Shown here piece after piece: positions 63,244 through 64,000 of a DNA stretch of 64,000 bases. This DNA comes from Pseudomonadota bacterium (GTDB taxonomy: Bacteria; Pseudomonadota; Alphaproteobacteria; Caulobacterales; Caulobacteraceae). A model generated the notes under the pieces. The model was not told the DNA's origin, did not search any database, and saw only the letters and a program-made list of their open reading frames with translations. The translations under genes were made by a program, and so were the position numbers. The stretch spans positions 1 through 64,000 of the forward strand of contig JAKBBV010000008.1 of the NCBI GenBank assembly GCA_021808285.1, written 5' to 3'. Numbering within the stretch: position 1 is the first letter of the stretch; each line of letters opens with the position of its first letter.

Positions 63244-63383
63244 TCGCCAGAGCACGACCCGCTGAGACGGAATCGCCGAAACGCTGGGCCATGTGTTAGC
63301 CATAAGACCCTGAATGCGTTACGAGTTGGCTTGGCGGCTCCATCTCAACCCCATGCGCGTTGCGGCCCGAGGGGGCAGCGCGT

Positions 63384-64000
63384 TCAGCCCCGCTTAGCGG
63401 CCCTTGGCCTGCGGGCCGGGCGCAATGTGGGGATCAGGCCCCGGACCTCATAGCCGATCGCCGGCGCGGTTTTGCGCGTCGGTGCGCCCTTCTCGAAGGC
63501 AACGATGCTATCATAGAAGCAGATCGAGAGAGTCTGGCGCGTAAAGTCATCAGCCTCGACCTGTCCGCGCGCATGATCGGCGTTGAGGCGGTCCACGAGC
63601 GCCTTGGCGTGGGCGATAAAGCTTTCGGGCGCACCCAATCCGCCGCCGAACTCCGGCCAATAGGCGGTGTGCAGATCTTCGACCAGATAGACGCCGTTCT
63701 TGGATAGGCGCGGATAGAGGATGTCGAAACTTGCGCGAATGTCGCTCATGCGGTGGCTGCCGTCGTCCAAAACGATATCTGGAGCCCCGAATTCGTCCAG
63801 CACGCGGGCAAGAAAGTCCAGATCGGCCTGGTCGCCGATTCGGACGTGCACGCCTTCTTCTTCATGGACCTGGCAGCGCGGATCGATGTCCAGACCGACG
63901 ATGCGGGCGCAGGGGCCGAAGAAGCGTCGCCACATCTGTAACGACCCGCCGCGCGCCACGCCGATCTCAAAGAACGTCAGGGTTCGACCGCGCCAGGGCC
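63384..64000 (-). CDS. Class I SAM-dependent methyltransferase, 5' end cut by window
   Basis: The frame is open to the window edge: PWRGRTLTFFEIGVARGGSLQMW leads into the ORF-track protein, whose Met is internal. EIGVARGGSLQMWRRFF is the SAM-binding turn, followed by IVGLDIDPRC and APDIVLDDGSHRMSDIRASFDILYPRLSKNGVYLVEDLHT (motif IV and post-motif). This fits the class I methyltransferases near MycE and cephalosporin-hydroxylase-like proteins that act on sugars or cell-surface glycans. Substrate unknown. The C-terminus is basic (RPARRPRAAKRG). Confidence 0.82.
   Translation of the reverse strand, partial: PWRGRTLTFFEIGVARGGSLQMWRRFFGPCARIVGLDIDPRCQVHEEEGVHVRIGDQADLDFLARVLDEFGAPDIVLDDGSHRMSDIRASFDILYPRLSKNGVYLVEDLHTAYWPEFGGGLGAPESFIAHAKALVDRLNADHARGQVEADDFTRQTLSICFYDSIVAFEKGAPTRKTAPAIGYEVRGLIPTLRPARRPRAAKRG

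Noticed and set aside
1-64000. CRISPR array, tRNA or rRNA genes
   Set aside because: No regularly spaced direct repeats with spacers and no tRNA-like acceptor or T-arm sequences were noticed by eye. This is reading by eye only; tRNAscan or CRISPR tools would settle it.

Overview
The window is high-GC, densely packed chromosomal DNA from an alphaproteobacterium, most likely of the Caulobacterales. The signs are a GapR-type DUF2312 protein, a Caulobacter-like bacterial ceramide locus, two TonB-dependent receptors, split pntAA/pntAB/pntB transhydrogenase genes, a deoxyhypusine-synthase-like polyamine gene, and a promoter matching the Caulobacter housekeeping consensus. I see no rRNA or tRNA gene, insertion sequence, integrase, prophage or CRISPR array.

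Layout. 1-3.1 kb: the 3' part of leuB, a membrane protein and an MFS symporter. 3.1-17 kb: a sphingolipid locus on the minus strand. In transcription order it holds a fatty acyl-AMP ligase and an NAD-dependent ceramide-reductase-like enzyme. A strong promoter then precedes ACP, serine palmitoyltransferase, a fused LptF-LptG permease, a GNAT-fold ceramide-synthase-like acyltransferase, a MoxR ATPase, a CoxE-type VWA protein, a second ACP and a beta-ketoacyl-ACP synthase. A divergent MsbA-like ABC exporter flanks it. 17-22.5 kb: secreted M28 peptidase, DUF2141 protein, luciferase-like monooxygenase, an atypical Mpl/MurC-type ligase and a SYLF protein. 22.5-27.1 kb: valine catabolic operon. 27.3-28.9 kb: purE-purK. 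29.1-36.98 kb: TonB receptor, COQ9-like protein, rpsU, a hydrolase, the transhydrogenase operon and a small aa3-oxidase subunit. 37-41 kb: sulfatase, ornithine-cyclodeaminase-like protein and kynureninase. 41.3-44.4 kb: exported RidA-like protein and a second TonB receptor. 44.5-47.3 kb: epimerase, decaying glycosyltransferase and hydrolase. 47.6-52.8 kb: UbiB-like kinase, gapR, folE and a phosphonate-type ABC importer (phnCDE). 53-58.9 kb: homospermidine-type polyamine pair, PAP2 phosphatase, tandem-hotdog thioesterase, hydrolase and CHAP protein. 58.9-59.5 kb: non-coding stretch with an extremely AT-rich core. 59.5-64 kb: priA, a frameshifted membrane gene, an SDR and a methyltransferase cut by the window edge.

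How the genes work together. The main system is the sphingolipid locus. It appears to join acyl activation, serine condensation, N-acylation, reduction and a dedicated one-polypeptide LptFG-like exporter in one transcription unit. An unexplained MoxR/VWA pair and a private ACP/KAS pair sit at its distal end. No head-group enzyme is present in the window. Other points of interest are a PriA that keeps only one of its two zinc-binding cysteine sets, two genes (folE, phnC) that seem to start at CTG behind good Shine-Dalgarno sequences, a Mur-ligase paralogue with altered key motifs, and an AT-rich island with phased repeats.
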